Shown piece after piece: positions 8,752 through 17,077 of a DNA stretch of 64,000 nucleotides. This DNA comes from Sinomicrobium weinanense. GTDB taxonomy: Bacteria > Bacteroidota > Bacteroidia > Flavobacteriales > Flavobacteriaceae. Positions within the stretch are counted from its first letter, which is position 1; each line of letters opens with the position of its first letter. A program made the translations under genes and the position numbers. Location of the stretch: positions 62,001 to 126,000 of the forward strand of contig NZ_JAHKRR010000004.1 of the NCBI RefSeq assembly GCF_018863395.1, read 5' to 3'. The notes beneath the pieces were generated by a model that had not been told where the DNA came from, ran no database searches, and was given only the letters and a program-made list of their open reading frames with translations.

Positions 8752-9753
8752 CTAAGGAACTTCTACTTCATTTACAATTTTATTGATAATATCTACAGAA
8801 GTAATGTTTTCGGCTTCCGCCTCATAGGTAATGCCTATTCTGTGGCGGAGAACGTCGTGGACTATGGCCCTGACATCTTCAGGGACCACATAGCCCCGCC
8901 GTTTTATAAAGGCGTAGCATTTGGCTGCGCTGGCCAGGTTAATACTTCCCCTCGGGGATGCCCCGAAGTTGATCAGGGGCTTTATGTCGGATAGCTTGTA
9001 TTTTTCAGGGTATCGGGTAGCGAAGATGAGGTCGAGAATGTATTTTTCTATTTTTTCATCCATATACACTTCCCGGACAGCTTGCTGGGCTGATAGTATC
9101 TGCTCCAGGGTTACTACCGGATTTACTTCTTCGAAGGCCCCCTTGAGGTTGGCCCTGATGATAAGTTGTTCTTCATCGAGTTTCGGGTAGTCGATGACGG
9201 TTTTAAGCATAAAACGGTCTACCTGTGCTTCGGGAAGCGGGTAGGTACCTTCCTGCTCTACGGGGTTCTGGGTGGCCATAACGAGGAACGGCTTGTCCAG
9301 CTTAAAGGTCTCATCTCCGATAGTGACCTGTTTTTCCTGCATGGCCTCGAGCAGTGCCGATTGCACCTTGGCAGGTGCCCGGTTGATCTCGTCTGCCAGT
9401 ACGAAATTGGCAAAAATGGGCCCTTTTTTAATAGAAAAATCATTTTGCTTAATGTTGTATATCATGGTCCCTATCACATCAGCAGGGAGCAGGTCGGGTG
9501 TAAATTGTATCCTGCTGAAGCTGCCGTGCACCGCTTTGGAAAGTGTGTTGATGGCCAGGGTCTTTGCCAGTCCGGGAACCCCTTCCAGCAGAATGTGCCC
9601 CTGAGCCAGAAGTCCTATCAGGAGCCGCTCTACCATGTGCTTTTGTCCTACTATGACCTTATTCATCTCTAAGGTGAGCAGATCGACAAAAGCACTTTCT
9701 TTCTCTATTTTTTCGTTGATCAGACCAATGTCTGAGGTTCTGCTATCTTCCAT
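8752..9753 (-). CDS. moxR: MoxR-family AAA+ ATPase
   Basis: First gene of the Bat operon. The 333-residue product has a Walker A motif (GVPGLAKT, about residues 58-65) and a Walker B motif ending in LADEINRAP (about 119-127). Sensor 1 is in MATQNPVEQEG, with a C-terminal AAA lid. MoxR ATPases act as chaperones that insert or remodel partners, usually VWA-domain proteins, which fits batA and batB downstream. The long 5' gap to 10089 suggests that the operon promoter lies at about 9754-9850 on the minus strand. I could not point to a clean -7 box there. Confidence 0.92.
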   Translation of the reverse strand: MEDSRTSDIGLINEKIEKESAFVDLLTLEMNKVIVGQKHMVERLLIGLLAQGHILLEGVPGLAKTLAINTLSKAVHGSFSRIQFTPDLLPADVIGTMIYNIKQNDFSIKKGPIFANFVLADEINRAPAKVQSALLEAMQEKQVTIGDETFKLDKPFLVMATQNPVEQEGTYPLPEAQVDRFMLKTVIDYPKLDEEQLIIRANLKGAFEEVNPVVTLEQILSAQQAVREVYMDEKIEKYILDLIFATRYPEKYKLSDIKPLINFGASPRGSINLASAAKCYAFIKRRGYVVPEDVRAIVHDVLRHRIGITYEAEAENITSVDIINKIVNEVEVP

Positions 9754-9854
9754 CGATTTTAATTTTTCCGCCGTGAATATACTAAACCTTATTATTACGA
9801 TGCAAATTGAAAGATTAATTTAGAATGCGATAGTTAATTTATAGTTAAAAAATA

Positions 9855-9884
9855 AAAGAGTACTCTATTAATAACGTACTCTTT
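9855..9884 (-). terminator. Hairpin terminator downstream of the structured 3' region
   Basis: A 9-bp perfect stem (AAAGAGTAC and GTACTCTTT) has a 12-nt loop. Read on the minus strand it is followed by TATTTTTTAAC, a good intrinsic terminator. It would end transcripts coming from the 10089-10946 gene and insulate moxR. Confidence 0.6.
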
Positions 9885-9948
9885 ATAAAATTTTATGATA
9901 AATTAACTGATATGATCAATAAGGGAAGAGAAAAAGGGAATAATAAAA

Positions 9949-10070
9949 GGGGATCCGTAACGAGAAAAATATACCCCAAAGCCTGATAAACTGCAAATTA
10001 CTGGTCGCGACAGGCTTCCCGTTACGGATTCCCCTGATATCATCCGGAGCAGGTTTTTTCCTGCTGCCGG
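9949..10070. other. Structured intergenic element, possible small RNA or composite terminator
   Basis: Two nested structures fill the gap between moxR and the lipoprotein gene. The outer arms GGGGATCCGTAACG (9949-9962) and CGTTACGGATTCCCC (10020-10034) pair almost perfectly. Between them an inner stem pairs AAGCCTG (9979-9985) with CAGGCTT (10011-10017). Next to it is a strong hairpin, CCGGAGCAGG (10044-10053), six T, then CCTGCTGCCGG (10060-10070). On the plus strand that hairpin is followed by TTTTCTTGTT, on the minus strand the outer stem is followed by TTTTATTATT, so either strand could be the transcribed one. I do not recognise a known RNA family. Confidence 0.5.
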
Positions 10071-10088
10071 TTTTCTTGTTACAAAATA

Positions 10089-10946
10089 TTATTCAGAACC
10101 ACTTTCTTCCGTTTCCGGCTCCGTATCTATGTTTATGGTACCGATGTCGGAAATTTCGCCATTGACAACAATAACATTGTCTACGGTAATAGGAGAAAGG
10201 CCTAAGGTATCCTGGGGTGTAAGGGTTACGGGATAGGTTCCTTCGGGAACGCCGTAAAGCATAAACACGCCGTTTTCGTTAGTGTAGGCCGATATGGTAT
10301 CCATTTCGCCTACCGGTACGGAAGCGAGTACCTGGAAGCCCAGTTCTGCCGGGGTGGGAGCAACCGCTCCGGTGATGATCCCTGAAGATACTTCGGTGCT
10401 TACACGGATCACAGGCTTTAAAATATACTTACCGGAAGCTCCGGCTTTCACAATAGACTTGTCCACGTCAAAATCTAGTGTAAAGTCATAAGTAAAACCA
10501 GCTTCAAGGTCCGCATGAACGTTGAGTTTTAAGCCCGATTGTTGTGCGCTGGGAGTGGTAAGCGGAATTTCTTCTCCGTCTATTACTACACTATTCTGGT
10601 CTCCTAAAACGAGGCGCACCTGTTCCAGCCTTCCGGCCGGAATATCCCCCTCTACCAGAAGGGTTGTTGTTCCACCGGTAAGTTCCAGCAAATCGTATAT
10701 TCCTGTTTCTACGAAGCCTATGCTTTCCCAGCCGCCTTCTGTACTGTCACTGGCATCCCGGTTTACCAGTACGTCCTGTACATCGATATAGACCGCTTCA
10801 TAATCACCCGGGGCGTCTGTCAGCCTTACGGAGATTTTTGCGGTCTGTTCACTGTTGTTGTTGTCATCGCTACTGCACGAGCTTAGTAGTCCGATGCCCA
10901 GAAATAAAACGGACATCACTACGGATAAGAATTTAAAACGTTTCAT
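10089..10946 (-). CDS. DUF4382 domain lipoprotein
   Basis: The 285-residue protein begins MKRFKFLSVVMSVLFLGIG and has a lipobox LSSC followed by SSDD, so it is a probable surface or periplasmic lipoprotein. Residues of about 25-180 match DUF4382 (RLTDAPGDYEAVYIDVQDV near the start). The C-terminal part looks like a carboxypeptidase-regulatory beta-sandwich (VPEGTYPVTLTP). I chose the ATG at 10946, which puts a normal lipoprotein signal at the N-terminus. The alternative ATG at 10964 adds six residues. The function is unknown. The gene stands alone. Confidence 0.82.
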   Translation of the reverse strand: MKRFKFLSVVMSVLFLGIGLLSSCSSDDNNNSEQTAKISVRLTDAPGDYEAVYIDVQDVLVNRDASDSTEGGWESIGFVETGIYDLLELTGGTTTLLVEGDIPAGRLEQVRLVLGDQNSVVIDGEEIPLTTPSAQQSGLKLNVHADLEAGFTYDFTLDFDVDKSIVKAGASGKYILKPVIRVSTEVSSGIITGAVAPTPAELGFQVLASVPVGEMDTISAYTNENGVFMLYGVPEGTYPVTLTPQDTLGLSPITVDNVIVVNGEISDIGTINIDTEPETEESGSE

Positions 10947-11098
10947 TTTTGTCAGTTTTTGCATTCATTAATTAAAACAGTTTTAAGACGTAAAACCCTA
11001 CCATGCAGCAGGTTTATTTTTTAATATTTTGTTCACGGACATCTCCGAAATAAAGTGTTACTTTTATACACAGAGAATAGAAACTGTTTAAATTTTTT

Positions 11099-11977
11099 AT
11101 GAAAAAAAGAAATACGGAGTTTTCGAGGATCATCGCAGGGAGCATGACCTGGGGGAAGTGGGGAAAGAAGTTCTCCGCAAAAGAAATGGAAGAACGCATG
11201 CACCACTGCCTGGAAAACGGGATCACCACTTTTGACCATGCCGATATTTACGGCGGGTATACCACCGAAGAAGAATTCGGGCGTGCTTTTGCCGACAGCG
11301 GCATACGGAGAGATGACATCGAGCTGATCTCCAAGTGTGGCATTCAGTATGTCTGTGAAAAAAGGGATAATAAGATAAAGCATTATAACTATTCGGGAAA
11401 CTACATTGTTTGGTCGGTAGAGCAATCGCTTAAAAACCTCCGGACGGATTACCTGGACCTGTTGCTGCTTCACAGGCCGAGTCCTTTGATGGACCCCTCG
11501 GAAATAGCCGGGGCTGTGGAAAAACTGCGATCTTCCGGAAAGGTCAGGGAGTTCGGGCTGTCTAATTTTTCCCCTTCGCAGGTAGACCTGGTAAAGTCTG
11601 CGGTGGAGGTGAGTGCCAATCAGATCGAATTTTCCATCACGGAGTTCAGTGCCATGCACAACGGCAGCCTGGACCAGATGATAGTAGAAGATATAACTCC
11701 CATGGCGTGGAGCCCGCTCGGAAAAACGTTCCGGGAAAAAACGCCGCAAACCGAACGGGTACAGCAATTGCTGATGGACCTCGTAGTGAAATACCGCGTA
11801 TCGGCCGATCAGCTTTTACTGGCCTGGATATTGAAACACCCCGCAGCAATACACCCGGTGATCGGAACCACCTCACCGGAAAGGATAACCAATGCGGTCA
11901 AAGCCCTAGATATAGAAATGGAGCTCGAAGACTGGTTTGCACTGCTGGTAGCCAGCCAGGGACATAAAGTACCGTAG
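11099..11977 (+). CDS. Aldo/keto reductase, YdhF-like
   Basis: The 292-residue protein has the (beta/alpha)8 signature of aldo/keto reductases: TFDHADIYGG at about residues 44-53 with the catalytic Asp and Tyr, LDLLLLHRPSPL at about 119-130, and a C-terminal NADP-binding part with SPERITNAV. The catalytic Asp (46) and Tyr (51) are present. The sequence is closest in feel to the YdhF/Tas group, which reduce carbonyl compounds with NADPH. The substrate is unknown. The gene is followed by a repeat and an SDR gene in the same direction. Confidence 0.85.
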   Translation: MKKRNTEFSRIIAGSMTWGKWGKKFSAKEMEERMHHCLENGITTFDHADIYGGYTTEEEFGRAFADSGIRRDDIELISKCGIQYVCEKRDNKIKHYNYSGNYIVWSVEQSLKNLRTDYLDLLLLHRPSPLMDPSEIAGAVEKLRSSGKVREFGLSNFSPSQVDLVKSAVEVSANQIEFSITEFSAMHNGSLDQMIVEDITPMAWSPLGKTFREKTPQTERVQQLLMDLVVKYRVSADQLLLAWILKHPAAIHPVIGTTSPERITNAVKALDIEMELEDWFALLVASQGHKVP

Positions 11978-11988
11978 GAGCGGGGGTT

Positions 11989-12059
11989 GTAATCGGTATT
12001 CAGTAATCGGCAATTGAATACCCCTACCGACCACCGAATACTGACCACCGATACCGAAT
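11989..12059. repeat. Intergenic repeat with GTAATCGGTATTC units
   Basis: Imperfect inverted repeat in the gap before the SDR gene. The left half reads GTAATCGGTATTCAGTAATC and the right half runs through CCGACCACCGAATACTGACC. Related copies lie at 16855-16891, 42222-42312 and 44258-44296. The in-frame ATG at 12014 inside this repeat is unlikely to be a real start. Confidence 0.65.
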
Positions 12060-12091
12060 TAAGCGCTATGAATAACGAAGAAAACAACACT

Positions 12092-12853
12092 ATGAACAAC
12101 AAGACAACCGCATTTATCACCGGGGCTACCAGTGGCATAGGGAGGGCCACCGCCCGGGCTTTTGCCGGAAAGGGGATAAACCTTGTGCTGTGCGGCAGAA
12201 GGCAGGAACGCCTGGACAACCTTAAGATAGAACTGTCTGCCTTTACTGAGGTGCATACCCTGCAGTTCGATGTAAGTGACAAGGAAGGGGTTTTCAAGGC
12301 TGTGGAAAGCCTGCCCGGAAAATTTTCGGATATCGATATACTGGTGAATAACGCAGGAAATGCCCACGGACTGGACCCCGTACAATCCGGAAATACGGAC
12401 GACTGGGATGCTATGATGGATATTAATGTAAAAGGGCTTTTATATGTGTCAAAGGCAATTATCCCGAATATGGTGAAACGGCAAAAGGGACATATTATCA
12501 ACATCGGCTCCCTTGCGGCGAAGGAAGTGTATCCCAACGGAAATGTGTATTGTGCCAGCAAACATGCGGTAGATGCTATAACCGAGGGTATGCGTATAGA
12601 TTTAAACGCAAGTGGCATCAGGGTCGGGGCAGTACATCCCGGACTGGTGGAGACCGAATTCAGCAAAGTGAGGTTTAAGGAAGATACCGGAAGGGCTGAA
12701 ACCGTATATCAGGGATATAAGGCCCTGCAGGCCGAAGATATAGCAGATATTATCTGCTTTGTAGTCACAAGGCCGTATCACGTCAACATTGCTGATCTGC
12801 TGGTGTTGCCCACTGCGCAGGCTTCGAGCACCCTGGTGAATAAAAAATTGTGA
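12092..12853 (+). CDS. Short-chain dehydrogenase/reductase
   Basis: The 253-residue product has the classical SDR plan: TGATSGIGRA near the N-terminus for NAD(P) binding, NNAG at about 80, and the catalytic Tyr-Lys pair in YCASK. 'VHPGLVETEF' follows at the usual place. It probably oxidises or reduces a hydroxyl or carbonyl substrate (YdfG/serine-dehydrogenase-like), but the substrate is unknown. An ATG at 12068 in the same frame would add eight residues. The ATG at 12092 starts directly before the first beta strand (KTTAFITGA). Confidence 0.86.
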   Translation: MNNKTTAFITGATSGIGRATARAFAGKGINLVLCGRRQERLDNLKIELSAFTEVHTLQFDVSDKEGVFKAVESLPGKFSDIDILVNNAGNAHGLDPVQSGNTDDWDAMMDINVKGLLYVSKAIIPNMVKRQKGHIINIGSLAAKEVYPNGNVYCASKHAVDAITEGMRIDLNASGIRVGAVHPGLVETEFSKVRFKEDTGRAETVYQGYKALQAEDIADIICFVVTRPYHVNIADLLVLPTAQASSTLVNKKL

Positions 12854-12942
12854 AAAGAAAAAAGCGCCGGGAAAAATGGATTCCAATGGCTTATGGCCAG
12901 TATTCAACATAGATAAATAGTTTCCGGCGGATCGAATTAATC

Positions 12943-14079
12943 ATGATCAACAAGCGCCTTTTAGTAAAGAATCTTTTAGCACATAATGATGAAAACAGCT
13001 TTTACGACAAAAAGCGTTTCATCAATATTGGCGAGAAGGAAGGAAAGGGCAAGTTTTTAAAACACGTCTGTGCGCTGGCCAATTCCAATCCTAAGAACAA
13101 CTCTTTTATCGTGGTTGGGGTGGAAGATGAGGACAACGCTATTGTAGGAACTGATTTTTTCGACGACAGCAAGATACAGAACCTCGTCAATGCCTACCTG
13201 GGCAACCCTCCTCTTATCTCTTACGAAAATATCCCGTTCCCGCACCTGCCCGACGGCAAGGTGGTAGGGCTGGTGACCATACGCTCCACGGGAAAATTGT
13301 GCTCCCTGCGCAGGAATATCTGGAAATACTACGGCGGATCGGTCTTTTTCCGGGATGGAAGCATGAGTATGCCCAAGGTGTTCGATATTGAGATCAAAGA
13401 CACCAATTCTGCAGTGGTAGCAGAGATAGAACAGCATGCGAGCAATAATATAGAGCTTACGCTCAACGGGGTTGTAGACTTTGTGTATAACAAGCATAAA
13501 GACCTGGAGGCGCATTATAAGGTGTTTAAAGAGCAATTTGTAGTGTGCTGGGCAGGGATCACCAAAAAGGTGGAGGGGAGTACCTATTATTCCCGGGTAG
13601 ATATAGAACTGATCAACGAGCAGGTCCGCCTTTTCTATTCGGCCCTGGATGAAGTGGAGATCACGACCGATGAAAATTCCTTTTCCACCACAGAATATAT
13701 ACAGCTCGGCCTCAACGGGCAGCAGAAATATTATCCCCTTGAAACTGTGACGATCACGTTTAATGACAACGGGTCTTACAAGATAGACAGCACCCTTATT
13801 TTTGAACCACCGCAATACGATAAAAAAGCATTGTATCATGTGTATAACACCAACAATGTGCTGCTGGAAAAGATCAGGAAAGGGCTGTCGTTGACAGCCC
13901 ATGAGAAAAAAGATGTGGTAAACCTGCCCGCCACCTACCTGCTGTGTGCGCTGAACGGGTTTGACGATGCGAAGGAAAAACTGGAAAAATACCGCCTGGA
14001 GATCAAGGAATACGACCGTACGATATATGAGTCCCTCAAGGAATCTCTCCGGGTACTACGGAAAGTGAAATACAGTTAG
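12943..14079 (+). CDS. AlbA_2 (Schlafen-type) domain protein
   Basis: The 378-residue protein has an N-terminal AlbA_2 domain at about residues 10-150. It is recognisable from 'KFLKHVCALANSNPKNNSFI' and 'VVGVEDEDNAIVGTD'. The central block GLVTIRSTGKLCSLRRNIW follows. The C-terminal 220 residues are unfamiliar to me. AlbA_2 proteins bind nucleic acid or nucleotide, and are sometimes found in defence or stress loci. There is no helicase or nuclease partner here. The gene lies between an SDR gene and a phosphatase gene, which gives no functional hint. Confidence 0.72.
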   Translation: MINKRLLVKNLLAHNDENSFYDKKRFINIGEKEGKGKFLKHVCALANSNPKNNSFIVVGVEDEDNAIVGTDFFDDSKIQNLVNAYLGNPPLISYENIPFPHLPDGKVVGLVTIRSTGKLCSLRRNIWKYYGGSVFFRDGSMSMPKVFDIEIKDTNSAVVAEIEQHASNNIELTLNGVVDFVYNKHKDLEAHYKVFKEQFVVCWAGITKKVEGSTYYSRVDIELINEQVRLFYSALDEVEITTDENSFSTTEYIQLGLNGQQKYYPLETVTITFNDNGSYKIDSTLIFEPPQYDKKALYHVYNTNNVLLEKIRKGLSLTAHEKKDVVNLPATYLLCALNGFDDAKEKLEKYRLEIKEYDRTIYESLKESLRVLRKVKYS

Positions 14080-14163
14080 CCGGTTTCATTTACTTCCCTT
14101 ACGGATACACGGTCCGGATCGGAAAGGAGCATGGTTATAAATATACTTAACTGAAAGAACAGA

Positions 14164-14892
14164 ATGAACAAGACATTCGTTATTGGTGATATTCACGGTG
14201 CTCTGAAAGCACTGGAACAGGTCCTGGAAAGGGCGGAAATTTCAAAAGATGATACACTCATATTTCTGGGGGATTACGTGGACGGATGGAGCCAGTCTCC
14301 GCAGGTTCTGGACTTTCTCATGGAGTTGAAGGAGCACCGTTCGTGTATATTTATACAGGGCAATCACGACGATTTTTGTAATAAGTGGCTCAAAACCGGG
14401 GAAAGTAATGAGCAATGGCTCTATCACGGTGGGCAGGCCACTATCGACGCATACCACGGAATAGGGGCAGCTACCCGGGAACGGCATTTGGAGTTTTTGG
14501 GGCAGCTTCGCAACTACTACCTGGATGATGATAACCGGTTGTTCCTTCACGCCGGTTTTACCAGCCTCCACGGAGTGGAACACGAATATTTTCCTGAGAT
14601 GTTATATTGGGACAGAACGCTTTGGGAAACGGCACTTTCACTGGATACTTCCATCAGCGAGGATGAATACAGGTACCCGGCCAGGTTGACACATTATCGC
14701 GAAATTTTTATCGGGCATACACCGGTGACCAGGATCGGAAAGCTGACCCCCGTTAATGCTGCAAATGTGTGGAACGTGGATACCGGAGCTGCTTTTAAAG
14801 GACCTCTGACCATTATGGATGTGAGCACTAAAATGTTCTGGCAGAGTGAACCCGTGTGGGAGCTCTATCCCCGGGAGAACGGCAGGAATTAG
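14164..14892 (+). CDS. Serine/threonine-type metallophosphoesterase
   Basis: The 242-residue protein carries the PPP metal-binding motifs in order: GDIHG (residues 8-12), GDYVDG (about 36-41), GNHDD (about 67-71), a His in LFLHAGF and GHTPV. It belongs to the PrpA/PrpE or bis(5'-nucleosyl)-tetraphosphatase-like family and uses two divalent metals to hydrolyse phosphoesters. Whether the substrate is a protein or a nucleotide cannot be read from sequence. The stop overlaps by 4 bp with the convergent downstream gene. Confidence 0.85.
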   Translation: MNKTFVIGDIHGALKALEQVLERAEISKDDTLIFLGDYVDGWSQSPQVLDFLMELKEHRSCIFIQGNHDDFCNKWLKTGESNEQWLYHGGQATIDAYHGIGAATRERHLEFLGQLRNYYLDDDNRLFLHAGFTSLHGVEHEYFPEMLYWDRTLWETALSLDTSISEDEYRYPARLTHYREIFIGHTPVTRIGKLTPVNAANVWNVDTGAAFKGPLTIMDVSTKMFWQSEPVWELYPRENGRN

Positions 14893-15401
14893 GATTTCCG
14901 TTCTTTGAACTGTTGCTGCAGGAGTTTGTAGTCTATTTTTCCGCCTGTCATTTTCAGGTGGTCGACAATAATGATCGATTTGAGTATTTTTTTCTGCCCG
15001 TCCTTTATTTTGTGGACCATATAGAGCAGCGTCCGCTTTTTGCCCGGTGTCAGTGCCTCGAAATACTTTTCACCTTCGGGATCGGAGTCCAGTACTGCCC
15101 TGAATTCGTCGTCCAGAGGCATTCCGTAGTCGGAATGGTCCGGTGCCAGGGAAATGTGTATTTCTTCGTTCAGGGATATTCCGAGCTGTTTTAGTTCCTG
15201 TTTATTGATGAGGATGTAATAAGAGCCGTCACCTCTCGGCATCAGGGCGCAGTGTTTTTTTAGCTTGTCATTCAGGGTGCAGATCACCCTTTTGTCTGTG
15301 GTTTTTTCGATCAGGTTTTCCGCGATGGGCTGAGGTACAGGGGCAATGGATGTCCATACCGGAGAGTCGATCCTGATCACTGGTGAGGTGAAAGTTTCCA
15401 T
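14889..15401 (-). CDS. YdeI/OmdA-type protein with DUF1905 domain
   Basis: The 170-residue product has a DUF1905-like beta-barrel (about 25-95, containing CALMPRGDGSYYILINKQEL) followed by an OmdA region (YFEALTPGKKRTLLYMVHKI). Proteins of this type are annotated as bacteriocin-protection, YdeI or OmpD-associated, but the biochemical activity is unknown. Its 3' end overlaps the convergent phosphatase gene by 4 bp. Confidence 0.78.
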   Translation of the reverse strand: METFTSPVIRIDSPVWTSIAPVPQPIAENLIEKTTDKRVICTLNDKLKKHCALMPRGDGSYYILINKQELKQLGISLNEEIHISLAPDHSDYGMPLDDEFRAVLDSDPEGEKYFEALTPGKKRTLLYMVHKIKDGQKKILKSIIIVDHLKMTGGKIDYKLLQQQFKERKS

Positions 15402-15425
15402 AATGATAGTTGTGCATTGGTATTT

Positions 15426-16226
15426 TTAAAACTTCATTTTTGCCTCAAATATCGTTAAGGCTTTTCCCTTGATCTCAACCCTGCCGTTATTCAGTCTGAC
15501 TTTTAATTTACCTGTTCTTTTTGATAACTGTACAGAATCCAATTCGGTCTTCTCCAGTTTCTCTGACCACAACGGGGTAAGTGCGCAATGTGCAGAACCC
15601 GTAACAGGGTCTTCATTTATTCCTAATGAGGGTGCGAAACATCGAACGACAAAATCTGCCTGGTGTGATTCGCTTTTCGAAGTTATCATGATGTGCCCCA
15701 ATCCATTTTTTTTCATGAATTCAAAATCCGGCCTGGAACTGGAAATTTCGGCTTCATTTTCAGCAACCGCTATGACCCAGTCGTAAATGCTCGAATATGT
15801 TTCAACAGGTTCGAAGCCTAATGAACGTTTAAAATCTTTAGGGGTATTGATCTTCTGTACCGGGTATTTCGGGAAGTCCATAACAATCCAGTCATTGTCT
15901 TTTTTTATGGTCAGATCGTTATCTTCGGCTGTAAATTCAATGGTTTCGTGTTTTTTCTTCAGACCGAGTTCATAGATGATATGAGAACCGGCTAAGGTTG
16001 CGTGCCCGCAAAGCGGAACTTCATTTGTCGGTGTAAAATAGCGGATATTGAATCCGGTTTCATTCGGGGTGATAAAAGCGGTTTCGGATAAATTCATCTC
16101 CAATGCGATATTCTGCATCTGGTCAGGGGTCAATGGATTGTCTGTTATCATCACGCCCGCCGGGTTACCCTTAAAAGGTTCGTCGGTGAAAGCATCAACC
16201 TGATATATCGTTGTGTTATTTATCAT
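15426..16226 (-). CDS. PhzF-family isomerase
   Basis: The 266-residue product matches the PhzF/DapF-like fold: YQVDAFTDEPFKGNPAGVM at the N-terminus, then 'NLSETAF' with the conserved Glu, 'PLCGHATLAGSHI' at about 68, and 'NEDPVTGSAHCAL' at about 205-217. I chose the ATG at 16226 because the 22 upstream codons look unlike the family. PhzF members isomerise small carboxylic acids and are often of unknown substrate. No phenazine genes are nearby, so this is a housekeeping-type PhzF protein. Confidence 0.87.
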   Translation of the reverse strand: MINNTTIYQVDAFTDEPFKGNPAGVMITDNPLTPDQMQNIALEMNLSETAFITPNETGFNIRYFTPTNEVPLCGHATLAGSHIIYELGLKKKHETIEFTAEDNDLTIKKDNDWIVMDFPKYPVQKINTPKDFKRSLGFEPVETYSSIYDWVIAVAENEAEISSSRPDFEFMKKNGLGHIMITSKSESHQADFVVRCFAPSLGINEDPVTGSAHCALTPLWSEKLEKTELDSVQLSKRTGKLKVRLNNGRVEIKGKALTIFEAKMKF

Positions 16227-16299
16227 TTTATAGCTGTTTATTGTTTGAGGGATTCCTGCTTGCGTATGACAAAATAACCAAAGTATTATCAACTACGGG

Positions 16300-16809
16300 C
16301 TATTCAAAAAGCGCCTTCAGTTCCGTGGCCTCGTTGGGCTTCATCTTCCCGGCCAGTACAAGGCTGAGTTGTTTTCTCCGTAATGCAGCAGCAAAACGGG
16401 ATTTTTCCAGGTCGGTTTCCGGTTTTACCGGAGGGACTGCTATGGGCCTTCCGGTTTCGTCTACGGCAACAAAAGTATAGATGGCTTCATTGGCCTTGGT
16501 CCTGGAACCACTTTCCCGGTCTTCTATCCAGACATCGATAAACACCTCCATAGAGCTTTTAAAGGCCCTGGATACAGCAGCTTCTACGGTGACTACACTT
16601 CCCAGCGGTACAGCCCTGTTAAAGGCTACGTGGTTTACGGAAGCCGTAACGACGATCCTTCTGGAGTGCCTTCGCGCTGCTATACTTGCCGCCCTGTCCA
16701 TCCGGGCCAGTAACTCGCCTCCGAAGAGATTGTTGAGAGGGTTGGTTTCACTGGGTAAGACCAGGTCGGTCATGGTAGTCCTGGATTCTCCGGGAGTCTT
16801 TGCTTGCAT
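16300..16809 (-). CDS. Acyl-CoA thioesterase, hotdog fold
   Basis: The 169-residue protein shows the YciA/BACH hotdog signature: NPLNNLFGGELLARMDRAAS near the N-terminus and a second motif GSVVTVEAAVSRAFKSSMEV. It would hydrolyse acyl-CoA thioesters in the cytoplasm. The usual length is about 160-170 residues. A short C-terminal helical extension is present. The gene lies 73 bp upstream of the PhzF gene in the same direction. Confidence 0.87.
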   Translation of the reverse strand: MQAKTPGESRTTMTDLVLPSETNPLNNLFGGELLARMDRAASIAARRHSRRIVVTASVNHVAFNRAVPLGSVVTVEAAVSRAFKSSMEVFIDVWIEDRESGSRTKANEAIYTFVAVDETGRPIAVPPVKPETDLEKSRFAAALRRKQLSLVLAGKMKPNEATELKALFE

Positions 16810-16854
16810 GTGTGTATGAATTTTTGCAAAGATATGGAAATGGCGGGAGGTATT

Positions 16855-16891
16855 TGGTGGTCAGTAATCGGTATTCGGTGATCGGTGTGTG
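16855..16891. repeat. Intergenic repeat, GTAATCGGTATTC family
   Basis: Copy of the family seen at 11989-12059, reading CAGTAATCGGTATTCGG then TGATCGGTGTGTG. It lies just upstream of the thioesterase gene. The rest of the gap up to 17021 shows no gene. Confidence 0.6.
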
Positions 16892-17021
16892 AAAAATTTA
16901 CTTTTAAGTTTCTTTGGTTCCTGAGCCCTTCGGGTTTAATGTTGCATGTTGGTTTCAGTTACCCGGTGGTTGATTGGAGGCGAAGCCCAGGATATAAATT
17001 AAAGGCGAAGGATAAAATAAT

Positions 17022-17044
17022 AGTCCCGGCTTTTTGCCGGGACT
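17022..17044 (-). terminator. Intrinsic terminator of the HU/SPOR gene
   Basis: A perfect 9-bp stem (AGTCCCGGC and GCCGGGACT) with a T5 loop lies 34 bp after the gene end. On the minus strand it is followed by ATTATTTTATCC. Confidence 0.75.
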
Positions 17045-17077
17045 TAAAAATATAATGTTCTTAAAAAAGGTGTCCGA

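Noticed and set aside
12014-12091. N-terminal extension of the SDR gene.
   Set aside because: The extra codons are made from an intergenic repeat and lie before the conserved TGATSGIG motif.
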